The notes under the pieces: model-generated | Databases searched by the model: none | What the model saw: only the letters and a program-made list of their open reading frames with translations | Told to the model about the DNA's origin: nothing | Assembly: GCA_030562195.1 (NCBI GenBank) | Contig: JAUJPP010000011.1 | Span: 248,001 to 312,000 of the forward strand | DNA length: 64,000 bases | Direction of reading: 5' to 3' | DNA from: Nipponacmea schrenckii | Lineage: Eukaryota > Mollusca > Gastropoda > Lottiidae | Part shown: positions 1-9,489 of the stretch, piece by piece | Layout of the letters: each line of letters opens with the position of its first letter | How positions within the stretch are numbered: the first letter of the stretch is position 1 | Position numbers and translations under genes: made by a program

Positions 1-360
1 TTCTTGTATGGATGATTTGGCTGAAGTGACGGCTTCCAAACTTAATTCTGGACTTTCCAGTTGAGACCTAGCATCTTTCAATTTTGTCAAAACTTTTGTC
101 TCGTGCTTAAATTGATTTTCATTTCCTTTCCTATTGAAGGCGAAATTGTCTGTCATCTTCTCCTCGATTTTATTTAACTGCTTATCGGCAATTTCTTTTT
201 GAGACTGCTGAAGTGTGCTTTTGAAAGCATTTAACTTTGAATCCATAAGAAGTGTTAAGTTATTCAGTAACTCTTGTTGAGACGAAGTCACAGTCTGAGC
301 TATTTGATTGTTAATAGCCTCCATGGTAACGATCTCCGCGTTGTCGGACCCGCTGCTCAT
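1..360 (-). CDS. Gag-like coiled-coil ORF, N-terminal part (retroelement, possibly DIRS-type)
   Basis: Reading the minus strand from the ATG at 360-358 gives 120 uninterrupted codons that run off the left edge. The product is hydrophilic and rich in Gln, Lys and Glu, with heptad-like spacing (for example NNLTLLMDSKLNAFKSTL, then KQLNKIEEKM). It contains no Cys and no membrane segment. I associate this type of N-terminus with the first (gag-like) ORF of tyrosine-recombinase retroelements common in molluscs and cnidarians; that link rests on remembered resemblance, not on a domain seen here. The open frame and clean start are directly visible. Upstream (361-521) lie two CACGTG boxes and a perfect hairpin that could belong to the element's leader. 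A host coiled-coil protein is the alternative. Confidence 0.5.
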   Translation of the reverse strand, partial: MSSGSDNAEIVTMEAINNQIAQTVTSSQQELLNNLTLLMDSKLNAFKSTLQQSQKEIADKQLNKIEEKMTDNFAFNRKGNENQFKHETKVLTKLKDARSQLESPELSLEAVTSAKSSIQE

Positions 361-426
361 CTTTACAGATCGAAGCGAATAGGTAGAATGACAAATTTCT
401 TATATTTCCCGCGCTTATTCACAAGT

Positions 427-446
427 CACGTGATACATATCACGTG
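427..446. promoter_or_regulatory. Paired CACGTG E-box palindromes upstream of the gag-like ORF
   Basis: CACGTG occurs at 427-432 and again at 441-446, fourteen bases apart, in the leader of the minus-strand ORF that starts at 360. CACGTG is the consensus for bHLH factors such as USF and MYC. Function is inferred from the motif and its position only. Confidence 0.3.
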
Positions 447-484
447 CATACTGAACACATATAAGTGTTGAAACCGTTTATACA

Positions 485-521
485 ATAATTTCCCTCTATA
501 CTGCGAAACGAGGGAAATTAT
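485..521. repeat. Perfect 12-bp stem-loop upstream of the gag-like ORF
   Basis: ATAATTTCCCTC (485-496) is the exact reverse complement of GAGGGAAATTAT (510-521), with a 13-nt loop. It may mark a terminal or leader structure of the retroelement whose ORF starts at 360. Confidence 0.5.
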
Positions 522-707
522 AATTATTATTGGTCAAAGGTTTTACGACATTGGTATTAGAAGTATTATGTTTTATCATCATAGGTATTAGCTATTTCAG
601 CAGATCATTCTATTTCAATATGTTATATACAGAGTGCATTAATGCCACAATTTAAAATGGTGTAAGTGAAGCGACTACTCTAGTATATCTGTACTCTCTG
701 ATATAAC

Positions 708-861
708 CTAACATCTACAATTAACTTTTACTCTTTTGATATTTTTAAATATATAGTTGCAACACCATTCAAGTACCAAATCAGCGTATCGAATCATCTG
801 GTATGGATTATTAATGTTATTGCCCTTGTTAAAATAGTAATTTTCGGGGCCAGAATTTGGA
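708..861 (-). CDS. Possible terminal exon of the tyrosine-rich receptor tail
   Basis: On the minus strand an acceptor-like sequence ending TTTTTAG precedes 861. One frame is then open for about 50 codons to a TAG at 710-708 and contains PENYYFNKGN and NNPYQMIRYADLVL, which resemble the tyrosine motifs in the exons at 1164-2260. However, the upstream exon (1164-1225) ends in phase 0 and this frame needs a different phase, so the two do not join directly. Another exon between them, or simple coincidence, would be needed. Confidence 0.25.
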
Positions 862-912
862 CTAAAAAGTCACCATATAGTACTAAATCAAAGGCTCGCA
901 AGAAACTTATAT

Positions 913-1195
913 ATTACATCTTTTAAAGTATTAGATACAATATACTACTTCTACTAGTTGTCATGACAGTGAAACGCATCCTTTATCTCTGTATTATCTA
1001 TTGAACGTCAAGTTTAACTTACCTCATGAGAATTACTATTACCAATTATTATTATTATTATTACATCTTTTAAAGTATTAGATACAATATACTACTTCTA
1101 CTAGTTGTCATGACAGTGAAACGTTATCTCTGTATTATTTATTGAACGTTAATATCAACTTACCTCATAAGAATTATTTTCATTAATCCTATTAC
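913..1195. repeat. Direct duplication of about 147 bp
   Basis: The block starting ATTACATCTTTTAAAGTATT at 913 recurs at 1060 with a 147-bp offset and only minor changes. Each copy includes a minus-strand exon-end-like stretch followed by GTAAGT (near 1020 and 1160). Only the right copy keeps an acceptor and a full exon (1164-1225). This looks like a local tandem duplication with partial exon capture. Confidence 0.75.
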
Positions 1196-1225
1196 CAAAT
1201 ATTCCTACATTTTCATATACTTCAC
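1164..1225 (-). CDS. Receptor cytoplasmic-tail exon (Tyr-rich, VYENV motif)
   Basis: A minus-strand acceptor (ATTTTAG before 1225) and a strong donor (GAG|GTAAGT at 1164/1163) frame a 62-bp exon. Entered in phase 1, the phase left by the exon at 1440-1502, it reads EVYENVGIFGNRINENNSYE without a stop. YENV fits the YxN pattern bound by Grb2-type SH2 domains; this is family knowledge, not shown here. Splice sites, phase and tyrosine content agree with the neighbouring exons. The protein family is not identified. Confidence 0.5.
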
Positions 1226-1439
1226 CTAAAATGAATGCTAAAAATCATAAATTTTGAATACCTAAACCGATTGTTATAGAAATTGTATATAATGAGTTCT
1301 GTCATATTCGATCTTATATATTAATCCTATTCTATTAAGAATAGATCTCACTTACATCAATAAATCCGTGGTAGGGGTGTAACTTCTTTTGATATTTTGA
1401 GATAAACCCGATTAATAAAAGATTAAATATTGTTCTTAC

Positions 1440-1502
1440 CACGCTTCTTCGTTTGAGGATTCTGGTTTTTAATCTGTTTCTTTGCCTTAGATTTATGTTT
1501 AT
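1440..1502 (-). CDS. Receptor cytoplasmic-tail exon (Lys-rich linker)
   Basis: A 63-bp exon on the minus strand lies between an acceptor with a long pyrimidine-rich tract (ending GTTTTAAAG, before 1502) and a donor CGTG|GTAAGA (after 1440). It enters and leaves in phase 1, matching the exon at 2063-2260 upstream and the exon at 1164-1225 downstream. It encodes a basic linker (KHKSKAKKQIKNQNPQTKKR). It has no recognisable domain; its support comes from the splice sites and phase continuity. Confidence 0.5.
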
Positions 1503-2062
1503 CTTTAAAACAATAACAGTGAAATTAAAAAAAAAAGGCAAGAGACGTTATTCCATTGTTTAAGGACGAAATTAAATTAAAGCTCGTATGTGAGAATTGT
1601 TTTTAAGGATAAATTGTAGCAATAAGTAAGTAACCAACTTTTGGTGGAGACATTTTTGTCTACAATTTGGCGTATATTTTACCTAAACCCGTTTATAACA
1701 CTGAACCAAAAGCTGAAACCTTTAAAATAGTTTTGGTGTTAAATTCAACTGCAAGATTAATCTATTAATAATTTCAAGTAGTGATTGGAAATGTTTCTTT
1801 AGATTTGGATGTATTTTTTCCTACATGTGAACCAAAACAACTTGGTAGTGCTTTTATTAGGCCAAAATATGAAACTATTGCTATAATATTATAGTGACTG
1901 TCTTCATTAACCCTTTAGGTGTAGAAGAGTAGGATGTAACACTTCTTTCGTTTCATTTCTATTATGCTGTGTTCCATTGAATTGCAATCAAACGTCAAGA
2001 AAGAAAAGAAAGAAAGAAATGAATATAATTTGAGTGTAATTAGATTCTTTATTCAAACATAC

Positions 2063-2260
2063 CTTCTTTCTTGGTGTCTTTCTCTTTCTTCTTATTTACA
2101 GCAGAATAAACCGGTGTAGCTTCAGCTCCTGGTTTAGATTTATTTATCTTCTTCACAGCAGTGTAAGTAGGTGCTGCTTTAGATGTGTCGGCTTCTTTTA
2201 CAGTTTCCTTTCCATTCTGTAAATCATCAACACTCACGTAGGCTGGATTCTCGTCTATTA
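2063..2260 (-). CDS. Receptor cytoplasmic-tail exon with repeated YxxV motifs
   Basis: This 198-bp internal exon (66 codons) has an acceptor at TTTTCTATAG and a donor GAAG|GTATGT. It reads open in the phase used by the next two exons. The peptide contains ENPAYVSVDD, APTYTAVKK and TPVYSAVNKK: three tyrosines each followed by x-x-Val, the first inside an NPxY. Such repeats are typical of intracellular tails of animal phagocytic, scavenger or adhesion receptors that recruit SH2 or PTB proteins. They are not strict ITIMs, because the residue at -2 is Pro. The extracellular and membrane exons would lie at higher coordinates, beyond the minisatellite. The family is not identified. Confidence 0.6.
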
Positions 2261-2305
2261 CTATAGAAAACATATTGATGTATATTTCTTGAAATTGAAC
2301 AATAC

Positions 2306-3056
2306 ATTTATAATAAATAGTTTTCAGTTGATGGTATTTTTATTCAATAACAACAAGAAAGAAACCGAAGAGTTTTGTTTCAGCTATCCGTGTCATTTTT
2401 ATAATAAATAGTTTTCAGTTGATGGTATTTTTATTCAATAACAACATTGAAGAGTTTATTAGCTACCCGTGTCATATTTATAATAAATAGTTTTCAGTTG
2501 ATGGTATTTTTATTCAATAACAACATTGAAGAGTTTATTAGCTACCCGTGTCATATTTATAATAAATAGTTTTCAGTTGATGGTATTTTTATTCAATAAC
2601 AACATTGAAGAGTTTATTAGCTACCCGTGTCATATTTATAATAAATAGTTTTCAGTTGATGGTATTTTTATTCAATAACAACATTGAAGAGTTTATTAGC
2701 TACCCGTGTCATATTTATAATAAATAGTTTTCAGTTGATGGTATTTTTATTCAATAACAACATTGAAGAGTTTATTAGCTACCCGTGTCATATTTATAAT
2801 AAATAGTTTTCAGTTGATGGTATTTTTATTCAATAACAACATTGAAGAGTTTATTAGCTACCCGTGTCATATTTATAATAAATAGTTTTCAGTTGATGGT
2901 ATTTTTATTCAATAACAACATTGAAGAGTTTATTAGCTACCCGTGTCATATTTATAATAAATAGTTTTCAGTTGATGGTATTTTTATTCAATAACAACAT
3001 TGAAGAGTTTATTAGCTACCCGTGTCATATTTATAATAAATAGTTTTCAGTTGATG
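2306..3056. repeat. 79-bp minisatellite, about 9 copies
   Basis: Near-identical 79-bp units, each with AATAGTTTTCAGTTGATGG and TTATTAGCTACCCGTGTCAT, are arrayed head to tail. The first unit is about 90 bp and diverged (it has an AAGAAAGAAACCG segment). The array lies just upstream of the minus-strand receptor exon at 2063-2260, so it is probably intronic. Confidence 0.95.
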
Positions 3057-3715
3057 TCATAAAGTTCCAGTAAAAATAAATTTTGAAATGTTGTAGTAAA
3101 TTATACGTCACTAATTGGCTGCTTTGAGATATTTTTTTGAGTTGTTTGATTACAATAAATAGGTTGAACAATCACATACTCATCTGATTTGGTGATGGTG
3201 ATTCATTTAAAACTCTGAAATATAAAATCTATTTTACAAGCAGTAAAGTACAATTGGGGATACGTTAGATACGGATTAAAATTGATAAATGCAAAGAGAA
3301 ACGCTATAAAACTATGGAGATAAAGATGCCATCTTTAAAATTCGTTTTCAAACTTTACATGAGTTATTCTATCCGTAGAATTCTTCTATTATTTATATAA
3401 TTATTGGTAGAGCTTATCTATGATCGAATTTCTTTTGTGGCCATGTACTTGATTGCAGCAACATAAATGTATACATCTAAAACACATATACTTGTGTTAT
3501 ACTTATGTAAGATAGGACCATATCCTTATCTATTGGACCTTATTCTGTCCCAATTAATTAATAAAACATTTGCCTTTCCCTTGTGATAAAATGTACAGAA
3601 TACTTACAACTGGGAGTCACTCTCTTTGTTTCTACCTTTAAAGAAATTGACAAACAATGCGTGAGGATTAGATAACGAAAATCATCTTAATCTATAACCC
3701 ATCATCGTCACAGGT
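3057..3715. other. Non-repetitive AT-rich stretch without a recognised gene
   Basis: I see no ORF above 60 codons, no RNA gene and no recognisable repeat between the two satellite arrays. It is probably intronic or intergenic. Confidence 0.5.
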
Positions 3716-4029
3716 GAGTCTTATTGAAGTGTATTTAGACAGGATAGTCTTATTGTGGTGTATTTAGACAAGATAGTCTTATTGTGGTGTATTTAGACAA
3801 GATAGTCTTATTGAAGTGTATTTAGACAGGATAGTCTTATTGTGGTGTATTTAGACAAGATAGTCTTATTGTGGTGTATTTAGACAGGATAGTCTTATTG
3901 AGGTGTATTTAGACAGGATAGTCTTATTGAGGTGTATTTAGACAGGATAGTCTTATTGAGGTGTATTTAACAAGATAGTCTTATTGGGGTATTTAGACAA
4001 GATGTTTATTGGGTGTATTTAACAAAAAA
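3716..4029. repeat. 29-bp satellite running into an assembly gap
   Basis: Units of about 29 bp (GTCTTATTG, GGTGTATTTAGAC, A-rich GGATA) repeat about ten times. The last copies before the Ns look degraded (bases missing, AACAAAAAA), as expected at a poorly resolved array edge. The true array is probably longer than shown. Confidence 0.9.
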
Positions 4030-4529
4030 NNNNNNNNNNNNNNNNNNNNNNNNNNNNNNNNNNNNNNNNNNNNNNNNNNNNNNNNNNNNNNNNNNNNNNN
4101 NNNNNNNNNNNNNNNNNNNNNNNNNNNNNNNNNNNNNNNNNNNNNNNNNNNNNNNNNNNNNNNNNNNNNNNNNNNNNNNNNNNNNNNNNNNNNNNNNNNN
4201 NNNNNNNNNNNNNNNNNNNNNNNNNNNNNNNNNNNNNNNNNNNNNNNNNNNNNNNNNNNNNNNNNNNNNNNNNNNNNNNNNNNNNNNNNNNNNNNNNNNN
4301 NNNNNNNNNNNNNNNNNNNNNNNNNNNNNNNNNNNNNNNNNNNNNNNNNNNNNNNNNNNNNNNNNNNNNNNNNNNNNNNNNNNNNNNNNNNNNNNNNNNN
4401 NNNNNNNNNNNNNNNNNNNNNNNNNNNNNNNNNNNNNNNNNNNNNNNNNNNNNNNNNNNNNNNNNNNNNNNNNNNNNNNNNNNNNNNNNNNNNNNNNNNN
4501 NNNNNNNNNNNNNNNNNNNNNNNNNNNNN
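4030..4529. other. Assembly gap (500 N)
   Basis: Exactly 500 Ns, the same size as the three other gaps in the window, so it is a placeholder rather than a measured length. Reading frames across it are artefacts. Confidence 0.99.
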
Positions 4530-6343
4530 TAAGAATTATACATTTCCCAACTTTCTCGCTGACATTTTGAATTTGAAATTTTTTGCATTTTCTAACTTCT
4601 ACAGTTTTATTTCGATCGATCTGAAAACTTACAGATATATAGACCTTTGGATTTTGAAGTATAATTAATTTTCAAAATTTCGATATCACTTCCGGTTTTG
4701 ATGTTATTTGCTTTTAAAGTTGAACTTTGCACTTCCGGAATAATGAAGATATTTGAAAAATTTCTTTTGCAATTAGCTACAATTGTCTATTGAATGATGC
4801 TAAATTAAGAAAATTCGAACCGGAAGTAACGGATTTTCCGCCATCTTGATACGACTAAACTTTGTAAAACTGAAATAAGTTCTCAGGGATAAGTCTAATT
4901 TGCATAATTTTAGATTTTCTAGAAACATCAATTGATTGCGCAAAAAAGTATGGGAAGGAATTTTTGAATTTCGATTTTGCTTTTCTTTTATTTCCGGTTG
5001 AATTTTTTCAGTAATTGTCAAAACTTTAACCGGTCATATTTCGTGACCTTGACCTTTGATGACCTTTTGACCCGAACAAAAGTTATTGCCCTTCATTATA
5101 TCTGCCCAATGGTATCCCCACTTTTGTTGTCCGATGTTTACTTCCGGTTTTGCAGCCAATTGAATATCACGAATTTTAACTTTCAAGAGCTCTATCACGT
5201 GACCCAATTTACATAGGACAGAATGTCTTACATATTCCTTTTACGCTTAATCTCATCTTTCTATTAATATATCACACTTGGTATTTTAATCAAAATTGCG
5301 CGTTTAAAAATTTCAAAATTTTGTAATTTCTTCTATACTAACTGTGCGTGTTTTCTTTAAATCGAAATAGGGTCTCGGGGGATAATTCGATTTGTGTTAT
5401 TTTGATGTATATAGTATCTATAACCGATTGCCGAAATATATATGGAAACCGATTTTTGAATTTTGATTTTGATTTTGATTTTTTTACGATCAAAATTTTT
5501 TAAAACTTTGAAGGGTCGTATATTCTGACGTTGACCTTTGACGAATTTTTGAGCTGTACAAATGTGATAGCTCTCGAGAACTTCTATCCAATGATATATA
5601 AAGCTTTATTGTAAGATGTATACTTCCGCTTTTATCGCCATTTGAAAATTGCGAATTTTCCCTATAAAACAATCTGTTTAATGTGTTGCGTTTGGGCGAT
5701 CTACAAGATATAAGTTTCAGCGATCTGAAATTATTTTTTAGTTTAATCGTTCTACATCCAGTTAAAATGATTCAAAGTTGTTATATATGTTTTTCCTGTT
5801 GTGGATGATGTAAATATTGAATATTTGGAACGAAATTACAACCTTTAGAATATTGAATTTTATCTCTTATATGCAACAATAATATACAGTTGACTGGAAT
5901 AATGGTCTAAGGGACGAAACTCTATTCAATATAAATTTTAAAATGTTAGGCCGCGCTATTTATGTGGTGTCTCAATGTTATACCCTGGCGACTAAGACAA
6001 CTTGAACCATCTACATTGTATTGGGTATTATTCTCTACGTTTGGGCGATTTACAAATATGAGTTTCGGCGATCCGGATATCTTTTTTAGATTAAACGACC
6101 CTCTATCCATTTTTATTGTGATTTTAACTTATTATCTATCTTAATTGATGATGAGGGCTAATGATGGGGAGGGGCAAAGAGCGGAAAGGGGGAAAAGGGG
6201 GGTATGGGAGCGTTTGTTATGAAATCAAAATCCATTTCTGATGCACATTTTTTTATTTTAACAAACCCTTTTTGTCTTTTGCTTAACGAACGAATTCCTG
6301 GATGGAACGCACTGCTTCAGTGCCGTTAGGCGTACGGCTCTAG
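4530..6343 (+). mobile_element. H3 Helentron-like non-autonomous element, 5-prime truncated by gap
   Basis: Collinear with the full H3 copy at 29823-32078, from the segment starting TAAGAATTATACATTTCCC onward, but lacking about 150 bp near 6010 relative to that copy. The tail is intact: GAACGCACTGC (6305-6315), then a hairpin with stem GCCGT/ACGGC, then T and CTAG at 6340-6343. The body is non-coding and carries TGACCTTGACCTTTGATGAC and CTTCCGG motifs. The head lies in the gap. Confidence 0.8.
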
Positions 6344-7431
6344 TTTTTTTTTTTTTTTGTAATTCTTGGATGAGTTTGCAGACAAACTGGTAAAAGGTGC
6401 AGAAATTCTAAATCTACAGTTGATCTTAGAATGATTTCAATTATCAAATAAAACAAAACCGGAAGTTCTATCTCTGACAGGAAGTGAGAACCGGAAGTTC
6501 AGGTTTTTTTGCTTTAGCAAGTTTATTTTCAGTTCGATTTTGACCGGATTTTCAGATTTGAAAACTTCAATGTATTTGTCAACTAACAATTATAGGTTTT
6601 ATGCAATTAGGTTAAATATTTTACCCACGATTTGCAATTCAATATTCAAGGGTCATCGGCAAAAATTTCAGACCGTGATTTCTCCTTTAATATAATTGGT
6701 AAAATTTTGAAACTTTACCAGTTGATAGGCGATATGTTTATAATTTTTGAAAAAATGTGAAAAAAAAATTCCACTTCCGGTTTAGCCTCAAATGACGTAA
6801 TTACGTAACTTCCGGTCTATAACTGCTAGGTGAAAAGTGAAAACTGTTTTATAAATAACTTGTCAATAGTAATTGATTTGACCTAAATAATTAGGTCAAG
6901 CTGCCATATCGGCCGCCATTTTGAATTTTCGTTACAATTCTTAAATCCGAAATTCAGACACTACTGATAGACCGATTTTGATGAAATTTAGCACATAGAT
7001 ACAATGGATCATTATCTACCTTTTCTTGGAGACCGATTTTCAAATTTCATATTTTCTTTCGAATTATTTAAATTTTGATTTTTTCAAAATTAGGTCACTT
7101 TAACGGGTACGGAAGGTGTGACCCACTTAATCTATGACCTTGAAAATTAGGTCAAATAATATTCAATATATTGTCTACGAGTAGATATTTTTTAATTTGG
7201 CTTACTTAAAAAATTCATAGAGATAAGTGTACTTAAATACAGCAAAAATTGATAATTTTCACATTTTCGCCATCATTAACCGTTACGGAAGGTGTGACCT
7301 AATTATTTTATGACTTCGAAAACTAGGTCAAATGTTATTCAATATATTGTCTAGATGTAGGTAATTGCAAATTTAGCCTACATAATATTTTAAGGCTCTC
7401 GAAATACGTTCATAATTGTAAGCAATTCTAG
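6344..7431 (+). mobile_element. H4 Helentron-like non-autonomous element
   Basis: Begins with the poly-T directly after the H3 tail, then GTAATTCTTGGATGAGTTTG, and ends CGAAATACGT, an 18-nt spacer containing the hairpin AATTG-TAAG-CAATT, and CTAG at 7428-7431. It has close relatives at 25236-26331, 26332-27427 and 19606-20338 (reverse). The body includes ACCGGAAGT sites, TGACGTAATTACGTAA and GGCCGCCATTTTGAA. Two related blocks of about 170 bp, each starting CGGAAGGTGTGACC, form an internal duplication. No head hairpin precedes this copy. Confidence 0.8.
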
Positions 7432-7605
7432 TTTGTTTTTTGTTTTTTGACAAAGTAAACAACGAATGCCAAAACAAAGACTCAGGTGCACATCCTTGCA
7501 TATACAGGATTGTGCATGTACAGCATCTCCTTCCTGCCTGCCTCCGTCTTTGAGCTATGGCGACCATACACACACGCACACACACAGACACTTCCTCTTA
7601 TATAT
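7432..7605 (+). repeat. Microsatellite-bearing repeat, copy 1
   Basis: TTGACAAAGTAAACAACGAA through CTGCCTGCCTCCGTCTTTGA is nearly identical to 7919-8031. Each copy ends in a CA-rich microsatellite (here ACACACACGCACACACACAG). A short palindrome, ATCCTT...AGGAT, lies in the middle. The two copies flank the Helitron-type segment at 7610-7905. Confidence 0.75.
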
Positions 7606-7609
7606 ATAA

Positions 7610-7905
7610 CTAGCGCATATTCCCGGCTTCGCCCGGGGTTATTAACCAGTCAATTGAATAAAATTTCATGCCGACGATATTTCTTTTAATTCAATGCATG
7701 AGTAGTTGGTAGTGAAAAAACATTCAGTACTTAAAAGTTAAAAATATCGGCGCCGAATATTTGAGAGGCATTCTGTTGGTTTAAATTATAGACATGGTTA
7801 TCCAAAAAAAATTGTCATCGGCCTCCACGTACTTGATAACCGTTGGTAAATCTATTAATAGCCAAAGTAAATAAAAGAAAATTATTCCGTTTCACTCTTC
7901 AGTCT
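7610..7905 (-). mobile_element. Short Helitron-type non-autonomous segment, canonical 3-prime end
   Basis: On the minus strand the segment ends with stem CCCGG/CCGGG (plus strand 7622-7638), eight nucleotides, then CTAG and T (plus strand 7610-7613). Hairpin, short spacer, CTRR and T is the canonical Helitron 3-prime terminus. The 5-prime boundary is not resolved; 7905 is where the flanking repeat copy 2 begins. No protein is encoded. Confidence 0.5.
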
Positions 7906-7907
7906 TC

Positions 7908-8029
7908 AGTGTGTTTTTTGACAAAGTAAACAACGAATGCCAAAACAAAGACTAAGGTGCACATCCTTGTATATACAGGATTGTGCATGCACAGCATCTC
8001 CTTCCTGCCTGCCTCCGTCTTTGAGGTAT

Positions 8030-8063
<34 letters not shown>

Positions 8064-8097
8064 TACACGCACACGCACCCCCCGCCCCGCACCCCAC
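7908..8097 (+). repeat. Microsatellite-bearing repeat, copy 2
   Basis: This is the second copy of the block at 7432-7605. It ends in a (GCAC)n tract and a C-rich stretch (8032-8097). The open frames here are microsatellite translations (His-Ala-Arg-Thr repeats), not genes. Confidence 0.75.
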
Positions 8098-8349
8098 AGG
8101 ACGTGAATCTAAGTATTTATTGGCACCTGGAATGGTACCTCATTTGTGGGAACTCAAATTTATTACAAGGTTTTGAACACTTTTATCTTTTATTTGTTAA
8201 GGGTGACGAAAAGGAATGAAAGATATGACAAGATATAATTGTTCCTTACTTATTTTTAGAAGATATGATTGTTGGGACTTTTTATGAGGACCCAGTGTTA
8301 AGTAGCATGTTTATGGACAATTAAAAGGACGTACCGACAACAACCTAAA
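8098..8349. other. Short spacer without recognised features
   Basis: Unique-looking AT-rich sequence between the CA-repeat block and the 72-bp minisatellite. No gene or repeat is recognised. Confidence 0.5.
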
Positions 8350-9485
8350 TCACTCATTAGTATCCACTTACAGGATTTGATGTATTGTCAGGTCGTCCCG
8401 ATAGAGATGTATACTAGTATACAAGATACGCTCATTGGTATACACTTTCAATATTTGATGTATTGTCAGGACGAACCGATAAAGATGTATATTCAGGATA
8501 CACTTATTGGTATACACTTTCAAGATTTGATCTATTGTCAGGACGTCTCGATAAAGATGTATATTCAGGATACACTTATTAGTATATACTTTCAAGATTT
8601 GATGTATTGTCAGGACGTCTCGATAGAGATGTAAATTCAAGATACGCTCATTTGTATACACTTTCAGGATTTGATGTATTGTCAGGACGTCCCGATAGAG
8701 ATGTAAATTCAAGATACACTCATTGGTATACATTTACAAGATTTGATGTATTGTCAGGACGTCTCGATAGAGATGTAAATTCAAGATACACTCATTGGTA
8801 TACATTTACAAGATTTGATGTATTGTCAGGACGTCTTGATAGAGATGTAAATTCAAGATACACTCATTATTATACACTTTCAAAATTTGATGTATTGTCA
8901 GGTCGTCCCGATAGAGATGTATACTAGTATTCAAGATACACTCATTGGTATACACTTTCAAGATTTGATGTATTGTCAGGACGTCCCGATAGAGATGTAA
9001 ATTCAAGATACACTCATTATTATACACTTTCAAGATTTGATGTATTGTCAGGACGTCCCGATAAAGATGTATATTCAAGATACGCTCATTTGTATACACT
9101 TTCAGGATTTGATGTATTGTCAGGACGTCCCGATAAAGATGCATATACAAGATACGCTCATTGGTATACACTTTCAAGATTTGATGTATTGTTAGGACGT
9201 CTCGACAGAGATGTACATTCAAACTACACTCATTAGTATGCACTTTCAGGATTTGATGTATTGTCAGGACGTGCCGATAAAGATGTATATACAAGATACG
9301 CTCATTGGTATGCACTTTCAAGATTTGATGTATTGTCAGGACGTCCCGATAAAGATGTATATTCAAAATACGCTCATTGATATACACTTTCAAAATTTGA
9401 TGTATTGTCAGGACGTCCCGATAAAGATGTATATACAAGATACGCTCATTGGTATACACTTTCAGGATTTGATGTATTGTCAGGA
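8350..9485. repeat. 72-bp minisatellite, about 16 copies
   Basis: The TGTATTGTCAGGACGT motif recurs sixteen times at about 72-bp spacing (first near 8381, last near 9473). Two units carry a small TACTAGTAT insertion. Because 72 is a multiple of three, long open frames appear on both strands, including a 217-codon one on the minus strand made of a 24-residue repeat. I read these as consequences of the array, not as genes. Confidence 0.95.
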
Positions 9486-9489
9486 TGAT

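Noticed and set aside
4009..4668. Apparent 180-220 codon frames across the gaps at 4030, 20339, 38714 and 54675
   Set aside because: They consist almost entirely of unknown bases in 500-N placeholders.
7906..8219. Frames rich in Ala-Arg-Thr-His repeats
   Set aside because: Translation of a GCAC/CA microsatellite in all frames.
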